Origin: Paraburkholderia adhaesiva
Lineage (GTDB): Bacteria; Pseudomonadota; Gammaproteobacteria; Burkholderiales; Burkholderiaceae
Assembly (NCBI RefSeq): GCF_021390575.1
Contig: NZ_JAJEJQ010000002.1
Coordinates: 1,612,001-1,676,000 of the forward strand
DNA: 64,000 nucleotides
Direction of reading: 5' to 3'
The notes under the pieces are model-generated. The model was given only the letters and a program-made list of their open reading frames with translations. It searched no databases and was not told where the DNA came from. The translations under genes and the position numbers were made by a program. Position 1 is the first letter of the stretch. Every line of letters starts with the position of its first letter. Positions 10,101-17,884 of this stretch are shown piece by piece.

Positions 10101-10276
10101 ATCGTGGCTCCCGGCCATACCGCTGACACCACCATCGTGCGGATGGTGAAGACCGGATCTTCGGCACGCCCTAACCGGATAAACGACAGGGTCCCCGCGG
10201 CAAGTGCGCCGATCATCAGGAACACGACGAGTGGGCGCTTCGATAGCGCCCATTCCGATAGATTCGGGCCAATCAC
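7199..10276 (-). CDS. RND efflux pump inner-membrane transporter (AcrB/HAE1-like superfamily)
   Basis: This 1025-aa proton-driven transporter has the RND topology: TM1 (about residues 12-32), a large periplasmic domain, TM2-6 (about 340-470), a second periplasmic domain, and TM8-12. The TM4 proton-relay acidic pair lies in LIIALTLLVDDAMTTVDAM (Asp403/Asp404). The GTG start at 10276 overlaps the stop of the membrane-fusion gene by four bases. Features such as RAEDPVFTIRTMVVSAVWPG and the short linker resemble the heavy-metal/solvent efflux-like branch often annotated simply as efflux RND permease; the substrate cannot be read from sequence. Its outer-membrane channel is not adjacent but lies seven Mrp genes downstream. 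The long plus-strand frame at 8009-9778 is antisense shadow. Confidence 0.95.
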   Translation of the reverse strand: MIGPNLSEWALSKRPLVVFLMIGALAAGTLSFIRLGRAEDPVFTIRTMVVSAVWPGATIDDTLSQLTERLERTLQETRHVDRIRSFTTAGQTTIFVDLLQSTPPREVPDIWYQVRKNVGDMQQSLPAGTVGPFFNDDFGNTYGIIYAFTADGYSMRELRDHVEAIRSRLLLVPDVSKIEVLGAQDEQIYIEFSTSRLAGLRLDYPTIVGALTAQNVIRPAGVLQTGQERAFFRVSGAFDSERDIENVNLVLAGRIVRLGDIATVRRGFSDPPQPMFRVNGKPAIGLAIAMRDSGDILALGRNLKAEMADITANLPVGIEPSLVANQADTVDVAINDFMASLWQAIAIILVCSFVSLGIRPGMVVALSIPLTLAIVFAIMDLVHIDLHRVSLGALIIALTLLVDDAMTTVDAMINRLAAGDSKDQAATFAYRTLAAPMLVGTLVTISSFVPIGFAKSSAGEYTFSIFAVVAIALLVSWFGAVVFSPLVGQAILKAPKASKEPAKPGKVLRAYNRFLRAALRMRWLTIAVTLAAFVVSIFLLRFVPQQFFPASDRSELTVDLTLRQNASIHATEAQVAQIEAILKGDPDVDHFSSYVGRGAIRFILTLNVQLPNPFFAQIIVVAKDVAARDRLQLKLEKILSERFPGVIARVSPLELGPPVGWPLQYRVSGPDPARVRGIALDLAGIVGSDERSRYVNFDWMEPARQIRIHINQDEARQLGVSTAALATVMNTIITGTPITQIRDDIYLVNVVARAAQESPLTVQTLGTLQVPTPSGRMVPLSQFATFTEDQESPLIWRRNRIPTLTVRADVTHGVLPDEVVAKLAPKIAGFKAKLPKGYKIETGGLYEESSASQASVFAVVPLMIVLMLTSMMVLLVSFKRLAMVVSVLPLGLIGVVLALLVSNRPLGFVAILGILALIGMIAKNGLILIVQIDTNRREGMGVLEAVVASGTSRIRPMMLTSISTVLGLIPIAPTVFWGAMAFAIMGGLLVATLLTLVFLPALYMVVFGKSDRPALPVSGAAGGST

Positions 10277-11385
10277 CTCGGTGCCTCGGTCCAGTTGATC
10301 TTCTGTCCTGGTCGCAATGCCTGCGCGCCGGCAGTCACGACCACGTCGCCTGGGGCCAACCCGCGCGATACCTGTACGCGGTCCTCGGCGTAGGCTTGAA
10401 GCTCCACGTCACGCACCGAAACCGTTCCGGTCTTCGTATCGACCACCCAGACCGACGATGTCTGGCCGGGCTGGATCAGGGCACTGGAGGGTATCTCGAT
10501 GGCCGGCGGGCGCTGGAGTTTCATCTGGCCAACCACCGTACTGCCGAGGCGCATGGTGGCCGGTGGATTGAGCACCCGGACCCTGACCGCAAACGTCCCT
10601 GTAACGGGATCTGCGCGGGGCGATACTTCGCGAACCTTGCCGTTGGCGGTAATCGCCGGATTGCTGGCCAGCGCGACGACAATGTCGGGATTTGACGGCG
10701 CGATGTCCTTGATCGCCGCGGGCACATCGAAGACGGCGTCCACTGCCCCTTCGCGCGCGATCTGGACGATCATGCGGCCCGCCGCGACGACCTCGCCCGG
10801 CTCGGCACCTCGCGCCGTCACCACGCCAGCGACGTCCGACACCAGATCGGTATAGCTCAGCCTGTTCTGTGCAATTTTGACCAGCGACTGCGCCGAATCG
10901 ACTTGCGACTGCGTGATCTTTGCCATCGCCTCGGACTGCTCGTAAGAAGCGCGCGACACGGCACGCTCCGCCAGCAAATTGCGCATGCGGTTGAACATGG
11001 TGTTCGCCTCGAGAGCCTGAGCCTGGGCAGCAGCCAGCTGGGCCCGGGCGGACTGCAGGTTGCTCTCTTCGTTCATCCGGTCGAGCCGTGCCAGCACCTG
11101 GCCCGCAGTGACCCGGTCCCCGACATCGACATTACGGGAGATCATTCTTCCGTCGATACGGAACGATTGATTGATCTCGGCCTGCGCCTGCAACCTTCCG
11201 GTCAAAGCGATGGTTGTCCCTGCAGCCTGCTTTTCTATCGTGACGACGCGTACCGGCCGGACTTCGGTCGCCGGTGCCTCCTCGCCTTTGCGGCAACCCG
11301 CCAGCACTGCGCCTGCCGCCAACGCACACAGCGTCACGATCAAAGAGAGAGAAAAAGCTCGCCCCGTTTCATGGTTGGCAAACAC
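10273..11385 (-). CDS. RND efflux membrane-fusion protein (HlyD/AcrA family lipoprotein)
   Basis: This 370-aa periplasmic adaptor bridges the inner-membrane pump and the outer-membrane channel. A lipoprotein signal ends at LAGC (Cys31). It is followed by a split biotinyl-lipoyl domain (DGRMISRNVDVGDRVTAGQV with RLDRMNEESN; second half DVAGVVTARGAEPGEVVAAG), an alpha-helical hairpin (about residues 105-175) and beta-barrel and membrane-proximal domains. The only in-frame start giving a full signal is GTG at 11385, preceded by AGAGGAAA. It is the first gene of the efflux/antiporter run, 84 bp downstream of arcA on the same strand. A promoter in that gap is possible but none is obvious. Confidence 0.94.
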   Translation of the reverse strand: MFANHETGRAFSLSLIVTLCALAAGAVLAGCRKGEEAPATEVRPVRVVTIEKQAAGTTIALTGRLQAQAEINQSFRIDGRMISRNVDVGDRVTAGQVLARLDRMNEESNLQSARAQLAAAQAQALEANTMFNRMRNLLAERAVSRASYEQSEAMAKITQSQVDSAQSLVKIAQNRLSYTDLVSDVAGVVTARGAEPGEVVAAGRMIVQIAREGAVDAVFDVPAAIKDIAPSNPDIVVALASNPAITANGKVREVSPRADPVTGTFAVRVRVLNPPATMRLGSTVVGQMKLQRPPAIEIPSSALIQPGQTSSVWVVDTKTGTVSVRDVELQAYAEDRVQVSRGLAPGDVVVTAGAQALRPGQKINWTEAPR

Positions 11386-11469
11386 TGGAACTTTCCTCTG
11401 GATTCCTGACCAGCCTTCCTTTCTCCGAACCTGCGGCGAAAGCTTCCGAACACTACTACGCCCGCAGCA

Positions 11470-12765
11470 CTAAAAGTCCACCGCATCACGAATGATCGGA
11501 CATGTCATGCAATGGCCACCGCCGCGCCCGCGCCCAAGCTCTGCACCGTCAATGGTCACGACTTCGATTCCGGCCTTGCGCAACAGCGTATTCGTGTACG
11601 TGTTGCGGTCGTAGGCGAATACAACGCCTGGCGACGTGCAAACCAGATTCGCGCCGCTGTCCCACTGCGTGCGCTCGCGCTGATAGTCGTTGCCGCCCGC
11701 CTCGACAACGCGCATCTTTTTGACGCCAAGCGCCTCGCTCACCACATCGACGAAGGCCTTTTTCTCCGGATGGAGTTCCAGGCCCGCCGGATGATCGCTG
11801 GGCCGGTACGAGAACGTCCGCGTGCGCGCGAGGAAATCCGGTGCAATCAGCACGCAATCACGGTCGGCAAAGGTAAACACCGTATCGAGGTGCATGGCCG
11901 CGCGGATTTTCGGAATCGCAGCGACGATCACGCGTTCGGCCACACCCTGCTGGAACAGCGTCGCGGCAAGCTGGCTGATCGCCTGACGCGACGTACGCTC
12001 GCTCATGCCGATGAGCACCGTCTTGTTGCCGATCGGCATGACGTCGCCGCCCTCGAGCGTCGCGAGCCCGTGATCCTGCGTTGCGTCTCCCCACCAGACG
12101 TTCACCTTGCCGGCAAAGTCCGGATGAAACCGGTAGATCGCCTGGGCAAGGATCGTTTCCTCGTGCCGCGCGGGCCAGTAAAGCGCATTGAGCGTCACGC
12201 CGCCGTAGATCCAGCACGTGGTGTCGCGTGTATACAAGGTGTTCGGCAGCGGCGGCAGCAGATATTCGGTGGCCCCGGCCGCTTCGCGCACGACCTTGAG
12301 CGCGGCTCCGCCATGCTTTTCCGGGAAGTCGTAGATCGAGAGGCCGCCAAGCAATGTCTCGGCGAGCGCGCGATTGTCGAGGCCTTCCAGATAGCTTCGC
12401 AGTTCGTCGATGAAACCCAGTCCGACCTGGTTCGGGACAATCTGGTTATCGAGAATCCACTTCTTGCCGTCAGGGACCGCTACCGTTTCGGCGAGCAGGT
12501 TATGCATCTCGACCACGTCGACGCCACGATCGCGCATCTTCGCCACGAAGTCGAAATGGTCGCGCTTCGCGTTGTCGACCCATAACACGTCGTCGAAGAG
12601 CAACTCATCGCAATTGCTCGGCGTGAGACGCGAATGTGCCATGCCCGGCGCACAGACCATCACCTTCCGGAGTTTCCCGACTTCCGAATAAACGCCGTAT
12701 GGATTTTCGGCCGCCGCCTGCTTTTCACCGCCCTTTTCCTTTTCCTTAGACTTTCCCTTTGCCAT
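11470..12765 (-). CDS. arcA: Arginine deiminase
   Basis: The enzyme (431 aa) hydrolyses L-arginine to citrulline and ammonia, the first step of the arginine deiminase pathway. Motifs of the amidinotransferase/ADI fold are present: FDDVLWVDNAKRDH near the N-terminus, EGGDVMPIG, HLDTVFTF (catalytic His-Asp region) and the C-terminal GGGHCMTCPI, in which Cys419 is the expected nucleophile. The N-terminus carries an unusual Lys/Glu-rich extension (MAKGKSKEKEKGGEKQ) before the family start. GGAGCTCGAT precedes ATG 12765. It lies 21 bp after the permease gene, so the pair is probably one operon (arcD-arcA). No arcB or arcC is found in the window. Confidence 0.95.
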   Translation of the reverse strand: MAKGKSKEKEKGGEKQAAAENPYGVYSEVGKLRKVMVCAPGMAHSRLTPSNCDELLFDDVLWVDNAKRDHFDFVAKMRDRGVDVVEMHNLLAETVAVPDGKKWILDNQIVPNQVGLGFIDELRSYLEGLDNRALAETLLGGLSIYDFPEKHGGAALKVVREAAGATEYLLPPLPNTLYTRDTTCWIYGGVTLNALYWPARHEETILAQAIYRFHPDFAGKVNVWWGDATQDHGLATLEGGDVMPIGNKTVLIGMSERTSRQAISQLAATLFQQGVAERVIVAAIPKIRAAMHLDTVFTFADRDCVLIAPDFLARTRTFSYRPSDHPAGLELHPEKKAFVDVVSEALGVKKMRVVEAGGNDYQRERTQWDSGANLVCTSPGVVFAYDRNTYTNTLLRKAGIEVVTIDGAELGRGRGGGHCMTCPIIRDAVDF

Positions 12766-12786
12766 ATCGAGCTCCGATCGTTTTGT

Positions 12787-14211
12787 CTAGATCGCCATGA
12801 GCCCCATTGCGAGAGCGATGACGCCCACGACGGCGGCTATGGTGGCCACGACGAAAATCACCCAGTCGCGCACGCTTTCGAAGACTTTCAGCTTGCGCTC
12901 GCGTCGGGCGATGAAGTACAGCACCGTGCCCGGTGCATACAGGATTGCCGAAAGCAGGATGAACTTCAGACCGCCGGCAATGATCATGAAAAGCGTGTAG
13001 ATGACGGCAACCGACGCGAGCGCGAGATCCCGCTTGCGTTCTTCGGGCCGTACCTCGTAGCTCTCGCCGCGATTCGAGACCATCCACCCGTAGGCCGCGA
13101 CGAGCAGATACGGGATCAGCGACATCGCGCTGGTGAGATTGAGCATCAGGGCGAATGCGTCATACGAGAAATACGTGCTCGCAACGAGCAACTGGACGAC
13201 GATGTTGGTGATCCACAGCGCGTTGGCCGGAACGTTGTTGGCGTTTTCGCGCGCAAACACCGCGGGCATGTCTTCATTGCGCGCCGCAGCGAACATCACC
13301 TCCGCGCAGATGAGCGACCACGCCAGATAAGCGCCGAGCACCGATATGATCAGACCGATGCTCACGAAGACCGCGCCCCATGGACCGACCACGCTCTCCA
13401 GCACGCCCGCCATCGAGGGTTGGCGTATGTCCGCGACGTCCCCGCGCGGCAGCACGGCGAACGGCAGCATCGACACGAGCACCATCAGTGCCGTCACGCC
13501 GCCGAAGCCAAGAATCGTCGCGCGCCCTACGTCCGCGCGCTCCTTCGCGTAGCGCGAATACACGCTCGCGCCTTCTATGCCGATAAAGACAAACACGGTC
13601 ACGAGCATCGTCGCGCGCACCTGCCCGATGATGCCCCCTTCCTCCGCCGCGGACTCGATATTCAGCCGAAAGGTACCGTACTCGAACACGAAAATCAGAA
13701 TGACGATGAACACCACGATCGGGATGATCTTGGCGAACGTCACGATGGTGTTGATGAACGCCGCCTGCTTGACGCCGCGAAGAATGAGGAAATGAAACAG
13801 CCAGATGCCGACGGAAGCGACGGCGATGGCCGTCACCGTGTTGCCGTCTCCGAAGACCGGGAAAAATGCGCCCAGCGTGGACTTGATCAGCACCCAGTAC
13901 GAGACGTTACCGATGCAACTGCCGATCCAGTATCCGAAGGCTGAAAGAAAGCCGGGGTAGTTGCCGAAGCCCTCCTTTGCGTAGACAAACACACCGGCGT
14001 CGAGCTCGGGCTTGCGTTCCGCCAATGACTGGAACACCCGTGCCAGCGTGTACATGCCAACCCCCGCCACGAGCCAGGCAATGGCCGCACCGATTGGCCC
14101 CGTTGCATGGGCGAAGGTCCGCGGTAGCGAAAATATCCCGGCGCCGACCATGCTTCCGACTACCATCGCTGTCAGTTGCAGGCGACTCATCTTCTGCTCG
14201 GTATCGGCCAT
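12787..14211 (-). CDS. arcD: APC-family amino acid antiporter, probable arginine/ornithine exchanger
   Basis: This 474-aa transporter has 12-13 membrane segments and the APC signature at TM1 (GSMVGAGIFSLPRTFAHATG). It belongs to the basic amino acid/polyamine antiporter branch that includes ArcD and YdgI-like proteins. Adjacency to arcA 21 bp downstream supports exchange of arginine for ornithine or citrulline. The ATG at 14211 (MADTEQKMSRLQL) was chosen because GAGGAAACCG precedes it; the frame runs to 14274 without a better site. Without arcB/arcC nearby the counter-substrate could be citrulline rather than ornithine, which is inference only. Confidence 0.85.
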   Translation of the reverse strand: MADTEQKMSRLQLTAMVVGSMVGAGIFSLPRTFAHATGPIGAAIAWLVAGVGMYTLARVFQSLAERKPELDAGVFVYAKEGFGNYPGFLSAFGYWIGSCIGNVSYWVLIKSTLGAFFPVFGDGNTVTAIAVASVGIWLFHFLILRGVKQAAFINTIVTFAKIIPIVVFIVILIFVFEYGTFRLNIESAAEEGGIIGQVRATMLVTVFVFIGIEGASVYSRYAKERADVGRATILGFGGVTALMVLVSMLPFAVLPRGDVADIRQPSMAGVLESVVGPWGAVFVSIGLIISVLGAYLAWSLICAEVMFAAARNEDMPAVFARENANNVPANALWITNIVVQLLVASTYFSYDAFALMLNLTSAMSLIPYLLVAAYGWMVSNRGESYEVRPEERKRDLALASVAVIYTLFMIIAGGLKFILLSAILYAPGTVLYFIARRERKLKVFESVRDWVIFVVATIAAVVGVIALAMGLMAI

Positions 14212-14572
14212 CGGTTTCCTCGTTTTGTCTGAACTTCGCTTTGTCGAGAGACCAACCTCACCGGCGTCGGGCATCGCACGTCGTCATCCTGGCCGGAGAC
14301 GCCAACGCTTCGGCGTGGCTGCGCGCTTCAGCTTCATCGCATCACGCTAGCCGGATTGTTCCCGTGCAGCTCCCGCACGCCGTCGCACGGAATGAACTGC
14401 TGATCCGCATACTGCGTTACTGAAATCGGTTGCCCCGAGGTCCGAATCCTCGCGTGGGGCGAGAAACTGCGCTACGCGCCTAAAAAGAGACTAGTCGATT
14501 TTGAAGAACATCGTCCGCGGATGGGGCCGCAACCGGCGACGTTGCGGCCATGGGTAAGGATGTATGCAAATA
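14212..14572. other. Intergenic region upstream of arcD
   Basis: These 361 bp hold no credible gene. They contain a 9-bp inverted repeat just past the CoA-transferase stop (listed separately) and a T-arm-like hairpin at 14436-14452. The promoter of arcD-arcA is expected here. No ArgR or Anr/FNR site was recognised with confidence. Confidence 0.6.
14525..14549 (-). terminator. Hairpin downstream of the CoA-transferase gene
   Basis: A perfect 9-bp inverted repeat (GGCCGCAAC / GTTGCGGCC) with a 7-nt loop lies 24 bp past the stop codon of the 14573-16558 gene. On the minus strand no clean U-tract follows, so termination strength is doubtful. It could also be a transcript-end stabilising hairpin. 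Confidence 0.45.
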
Positions 14573-16558
14573 TCACGCGCCCTGATCTTTCTTTCCGAGC
14601 GTCTCCAGATGTTTTCTCGCCTCGGCCTCGCTTTCGAAAATATGTGGCGACACGCCACGTTCCTGTAGCGCATCCCGCAGCTTCGCTCGCAGAAAAGCAC
14701 TCGTCGTATAGCGCGTGACACTCGAGTAGTAGCGCGAGACAACGTCGCGCACCATATCGGTATACGCATCGAGCACATCGGGCAGCACGCCGAAGTTGTC
14801 GTAATCGACTAGCGCTGGCACCTTGCCTTGCACCCCCGCAAGCCTTTCTTCAATCGCCGCCCGAATCGCCGCAATATCGTCGACGTTACGTACCGTCAAG
14901 CCGGCGAAGTTCGCGAAGAAGATGTTCTGCACAGTGTCCAGCATGAAGCGCTCCTCAAGCGGCATCCGCAGCATGGTCTCGCGCAACCCCATCGGCGCGG
15001 GCGAGAAGATGGCCGCATCCATGGTCTTGACCTGTGCAGCGATAGCAGGCCGGAACGCCATTTTCGACAGCACATCGCGCTCGAGATCGACGCCTGGCGC
15101 AAGTTCGATCAACTCAAGCCCGTGATCCGTGAGACGAAACACACAGCGCTCGGTGATGTAGAGCGTCGTCTGTCCGCGCTGCAACGCCACCGCGCCGCTG
15201 TACGTGACGTGTTCGACCTGCTCGACGAACTTGCACACGGCCCCCTCGCGGCGAATCGCGATCTTTCCGTCCAGAACTTCCACGTCGAGTCCGCTCGCGT
15301 TGAACGTGCCGACGAAAACGACCTTCCGTGCGCTCTGACTGATGTTGATGAAACCGCCCGCGCCTGCCACGCGTGTCCCGAACTTGCTGACGTTGAGGTT
15401 GCCGTGGCGATCGGCCTGGGCTAGCCCGAGAAAGGCGACATCCAGCCCCCCGCCGTCGTAGAAGTCGAACTGGTACGGCTGGTCGATGACGGCTTGCGAG
15501 TTGATGGCTGCGCCGAAGTCCAGCCCGCTAGCCGGAATACCGCCGATTACACCGGGTTCGGCCGTCAGCGTCAGCAAACTGTCAATCCGTTCCTCCGCAG
15601 CGACGACCGCAACACCTTCGGGCATGCCGATGCCGAGATTGACGATGCTGTTCGCTTTCAATTCCATTGCTGCGCGGCGCGCGATTATCTTGCGCTCGTC
15701 TAGCGGCATCGTTTTCCGGGCGCCCGACGGTACCCGGATCTCGCCTGTGAACGCCGGGCTATATGACGTGCTGAAGGTTTGCCAGTGATTTTCCGGGCGC
15801 GCGTGCACGATGCAGTCGACCAGAATCCCGGGCACTTTCACCTGCCGTGGATGCAACGATCCGCGGTCCGTAATGCGCTCGACCTGTGCGATCACAATGC
15901 CGCCGCTGTTGCGCGCAGCCATTGCGATCGATAGTGACTCCAGCGTCAGCGCCTCGCGCTCCATGGTGAGGTTTCCGTCGAGGTCGGCCGTGGTCGCCCG
16001 GATGATCGCGACGTCGATCGGAAACGCTTTGTAGAAGAGGCTTTCCTCGCCACCGAGATGGCACAGCTCCACGAGGTCCTCGGTCGTCCGGGCGTTCATC
16101 TTGCCACCGCCGTTTCGCGGATCGACAAAGGTACCGAGTCCAATGCGGCTCAGGTGCCCGGGCCGCCCCCCGGCGATGTCACGGAACAGGCATGAAATCA
16201 CGCCTTGCGGAAGGTTGTACGCCTCGACACGATTCTCAATCGCTAGCCGTCCGAGTTGCGGCACAAGCCCCCAGTGGCCGCCGATCACGCGGCGCAACAT
16301 GCCGTCGTGTGCCAGGTGGTTCAGGCCTCGCTGCTTGCCATCCCCTTGCCCCGCCGCGTAAACGAGCGTCAGATCGAGCGGATCGTGCTGCGACAGGAAC
16401 CGTTCCTCCAGCGCCAGCGCAACCTCTTCTGCAAATCCGATGCCGACGAATCCGGAGGTGGCAACCGTGTCACGGCTTCTGATCAGACGGACCGCATCGG
16501 CCGCCGTGACGACTTTCCCCACTTCGACTGGGACAGTTCGCAATGAGCTATATGCCAT
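14573..16558 (-). CDS. Family I CoA-transferase (YdiF/propionate CoA-transferase type) with C-terminal extension
   Basis: This 661-aa protein fuses the alpha- and beta-like halves of family I CoA-transferases, as in YdiF and propionate CoA-transferase. The catalytic glutamate is expected at Glu334 in LTAEPGVIGG, numbering nearly the same as in YdiF. It would move CoA between short-chain acyl-CoA and acetate or acetoacetate. Related enzymes are about 515-530 aa; here about 130 extra residues follow (from about residue 530: LEERFMLDTVQNIFFANFAG onward). These are helical and polar and were not recognised. GGAGGG precedes ATG 16558. The gene lies alone on its transcript, 192 bp after galE. Exact acyl substrate unknown. 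Confidence 0.85.
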   Translation of the reverse strand: MAYSSLRTVPVEVGKVVTAADAVRLIRSRDTVATSGFVGIGFAEEVALALEERFLSQHDPLDLTLVYAAGQGDGKQRGLNHLAHDGMLRRVIGGHWGLVPQLGRLAIENRVEAYNLPQGVISCLFRDIAGGRPGHLSRIGLGTFVDPRNGGGKMNARTTEDLVELCHLGGEESLFYKAFPIDVAIIRATTADLDGNLTMEREALTLESLSIAMAARNSGGIVIAQVERITDRGSLHPRQVKVPGILVDCIVHARPENHWQTFSTSYSPAFTGEIRVPSGARKTMPLDERKIIARRAAMELKANSIVNLGIGMPEGVAVVAAEERIDSLLTLTAEPGVIGGIPASGLDFGAAINSQAVIDQPYQFDFYDGGGLDVAFLGLAQADRHGNLNVSKFGTRVAGAGGFINISQSARKVVFVGTFNASGLDVEVLDGKIAIRREGAVCKFVEQVEHVTYSGAVALQRGQTTLYITERCVFRLTDHGLELIELAPGVDLERDVLSKMAFRPAIAAQVKTMDAAIFSPAPMGLRETMLRMPLEERFMLDTVQNIFFANFAGLTVRNVDDIAAIRAAIEERLAGVQGKVPALVDYDNFGVLPDVLDAYTDMVRDVVSRYYSSVTRYTTSAFLRAKLRDALQERGVSPHIFESEAEARKHLETLGKKDQGA

Positions 16559-16750
16559 GTTGAATCCCTCCGGCGACGTTTGCGTGCTTTCCTCGCCAAC
16601 CGAAAGACGGCGAGACGGACGCTCCGGCCTTGATCAGATCCGCAGACACGCCGAGCCAGATTACAGCTTTCGTGTTTCGCGTGCGTGGATGAAGCATGCT
16701 GCGGACAACGTTGTGAATCGCGTGCCGAACACCGCACCTTGATTCGCTCG

Positions 16751-17800
16751 CTATTCATATCCCCGAGGATTATTTTCCTGCCAGCGCCAGTGATCGACAC
16801 ACATGCGCTCAATGCCGTATTGTGCTGCCCAGCCAATGAGCGACTGCGCCGCGGCTGGATTGGCGTAGCACTCGCCGACATCGCCGGGGCGGCGGGCCAC
16901 GATCTCATACGGGACAGGTCGTCCGGAAGCCTGCTCGAACGCCTTCACAACTTCCAGCACGCTGTAGCCACGCCCGGTACCCAGATTCACGGTAAAACCC
17001 GCGTCACGGGCAATCAGCGCGTCGAGCGCCTTCAGGTGTCCGCGCGCCAGATCGACCACGTGAATGTAATCGCGCACGCCCGTGCCGTCCGGCGTGGAGT
17101 AATCACCGCCGAACACGCGCAGTTGCTTCAGCTTGCCCACCGCGACTTGAGCGACGAAGGGCATTAGATTGTTCGGAATGCAAATCGGATCTTCGCCAAT
17201 CAACCCGCTTTCGTGCGCGCCCACAGGATTGAAATAGCGCAGTACTGCGATGCGCCACGACGGATCGCCGATCACAACGTCGCGCAGAATTTGCTCGGAA
17301 ATCAGTTTGGACTGGCCGTACGGGTTGGTGGCGGAGAGCGGGAAGCTCTCGTCGATGGGCGAGTGATCCGGCGTGCCGTACACCGTCGCCGACGAGCTGA
17401 ACACGAACTGCCTGCATCCGAACTGCCGCATCACGTCCAGCACCGTGAGCAGGCCACCTAGGTTGTTGCGGTAGTACTGGATCGGCATGGCCACCGATTG
17501 GCCTACGGACTTGAGCGCCGCGAAGTGGATCACGCCCGCGATCTTGTGCGCCTCGAAAATGCGCGCGAGCGCCTGATCGTCGCGCACGTCGGCCTCGTAG
17601 AAGGCCAACTGTTTGCCGGTGATCCGCTGAACGCGTGCGAGCGATTCCTGGCGGCTGTTGGTGAGATTGTCGACAACGACCACGTCAACGCCTGCATTGA
17701 GAAGCACCACACACGTATGCGATCCAATGAAGCCCGCGCCGCCCGTGACAAGAATCGTGCCCCGGATGTTCGTCGCTGCGCTGCTGTCTTCCTGAGTCAT
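16751..17800 (-). CDS. galE: UDP-hexose 4-epimerase (GalE type, Cys gatekeeper, Pel-linked)
   Basis: This NAD-dependent extended SDR (349 aa) interconverts C4 epimers of UDP-sugars. It shows the Rossmann motif GGAGFIG (residues 20-26), SSSATVYG (135-142) and the catalytic YGQSK (Tyr161, Lys165). In E. coli GalE a bulky Tyr299 (PAYWAD) limits substrates to UDP-Glc/Gal. The aligned position here is Cys311 in GDVGECYANP, as in human GalE and in P. aeruginosa PelX, which accept UDP-GlcNAc/GalNAc. The gene sits 84 bp after pelG on the same strand, so it most likely supplies UDP-GalNAc for the Pel polymer. The alignment was made by eye. Confidence 0.93.
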   Translation of the reverse strand: MTQEDSSAATNIRGTILVTGGAGFIGSHTCVVLLNAGVDVVVVDNLTNSRQESLARVQRITGKQLAFYEADVRDDQALARIFEAHKIAGVIHFAALKSVGQSVAMPIQYYRNNLGGLLTVLDVMRQFGCRQFVFSSSATVYGTPDHSPIDESFPLSATNPYGQSKLISEQILRDVVIGDPSWRIAVLRYFNPVGAHESGLIGEDPICIPNNLMPFVAQVAVGKLKQLRVFGGDYSTPDGTGVRDYIHVVDLARGHLKALDALIARDAGFTVNLGTGRGYSVLEVVKAFEQASGRPVPYEIVARRPGDVGECYANPAAAQSLIGWAAQYGIERMCVDHWRWQENNPRGYE

Positions 17801-17884
17801 CTCGAGTCCCTCCGAAAATTAAGCCGGTAAATCCCCGATTCGTTCTTCAAGAACCGCAAATCGCGCCATGCCGCAGGCACCAGA

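Noticed and set aside
14433..14458. tRNA T-arm-like hairpin (CGAGG-TCCGAAT-CCTCG)
   Set aside because: The invariant T55 is C and no anticodon or D arm could be built upstream, so it is not a tRNA gene.
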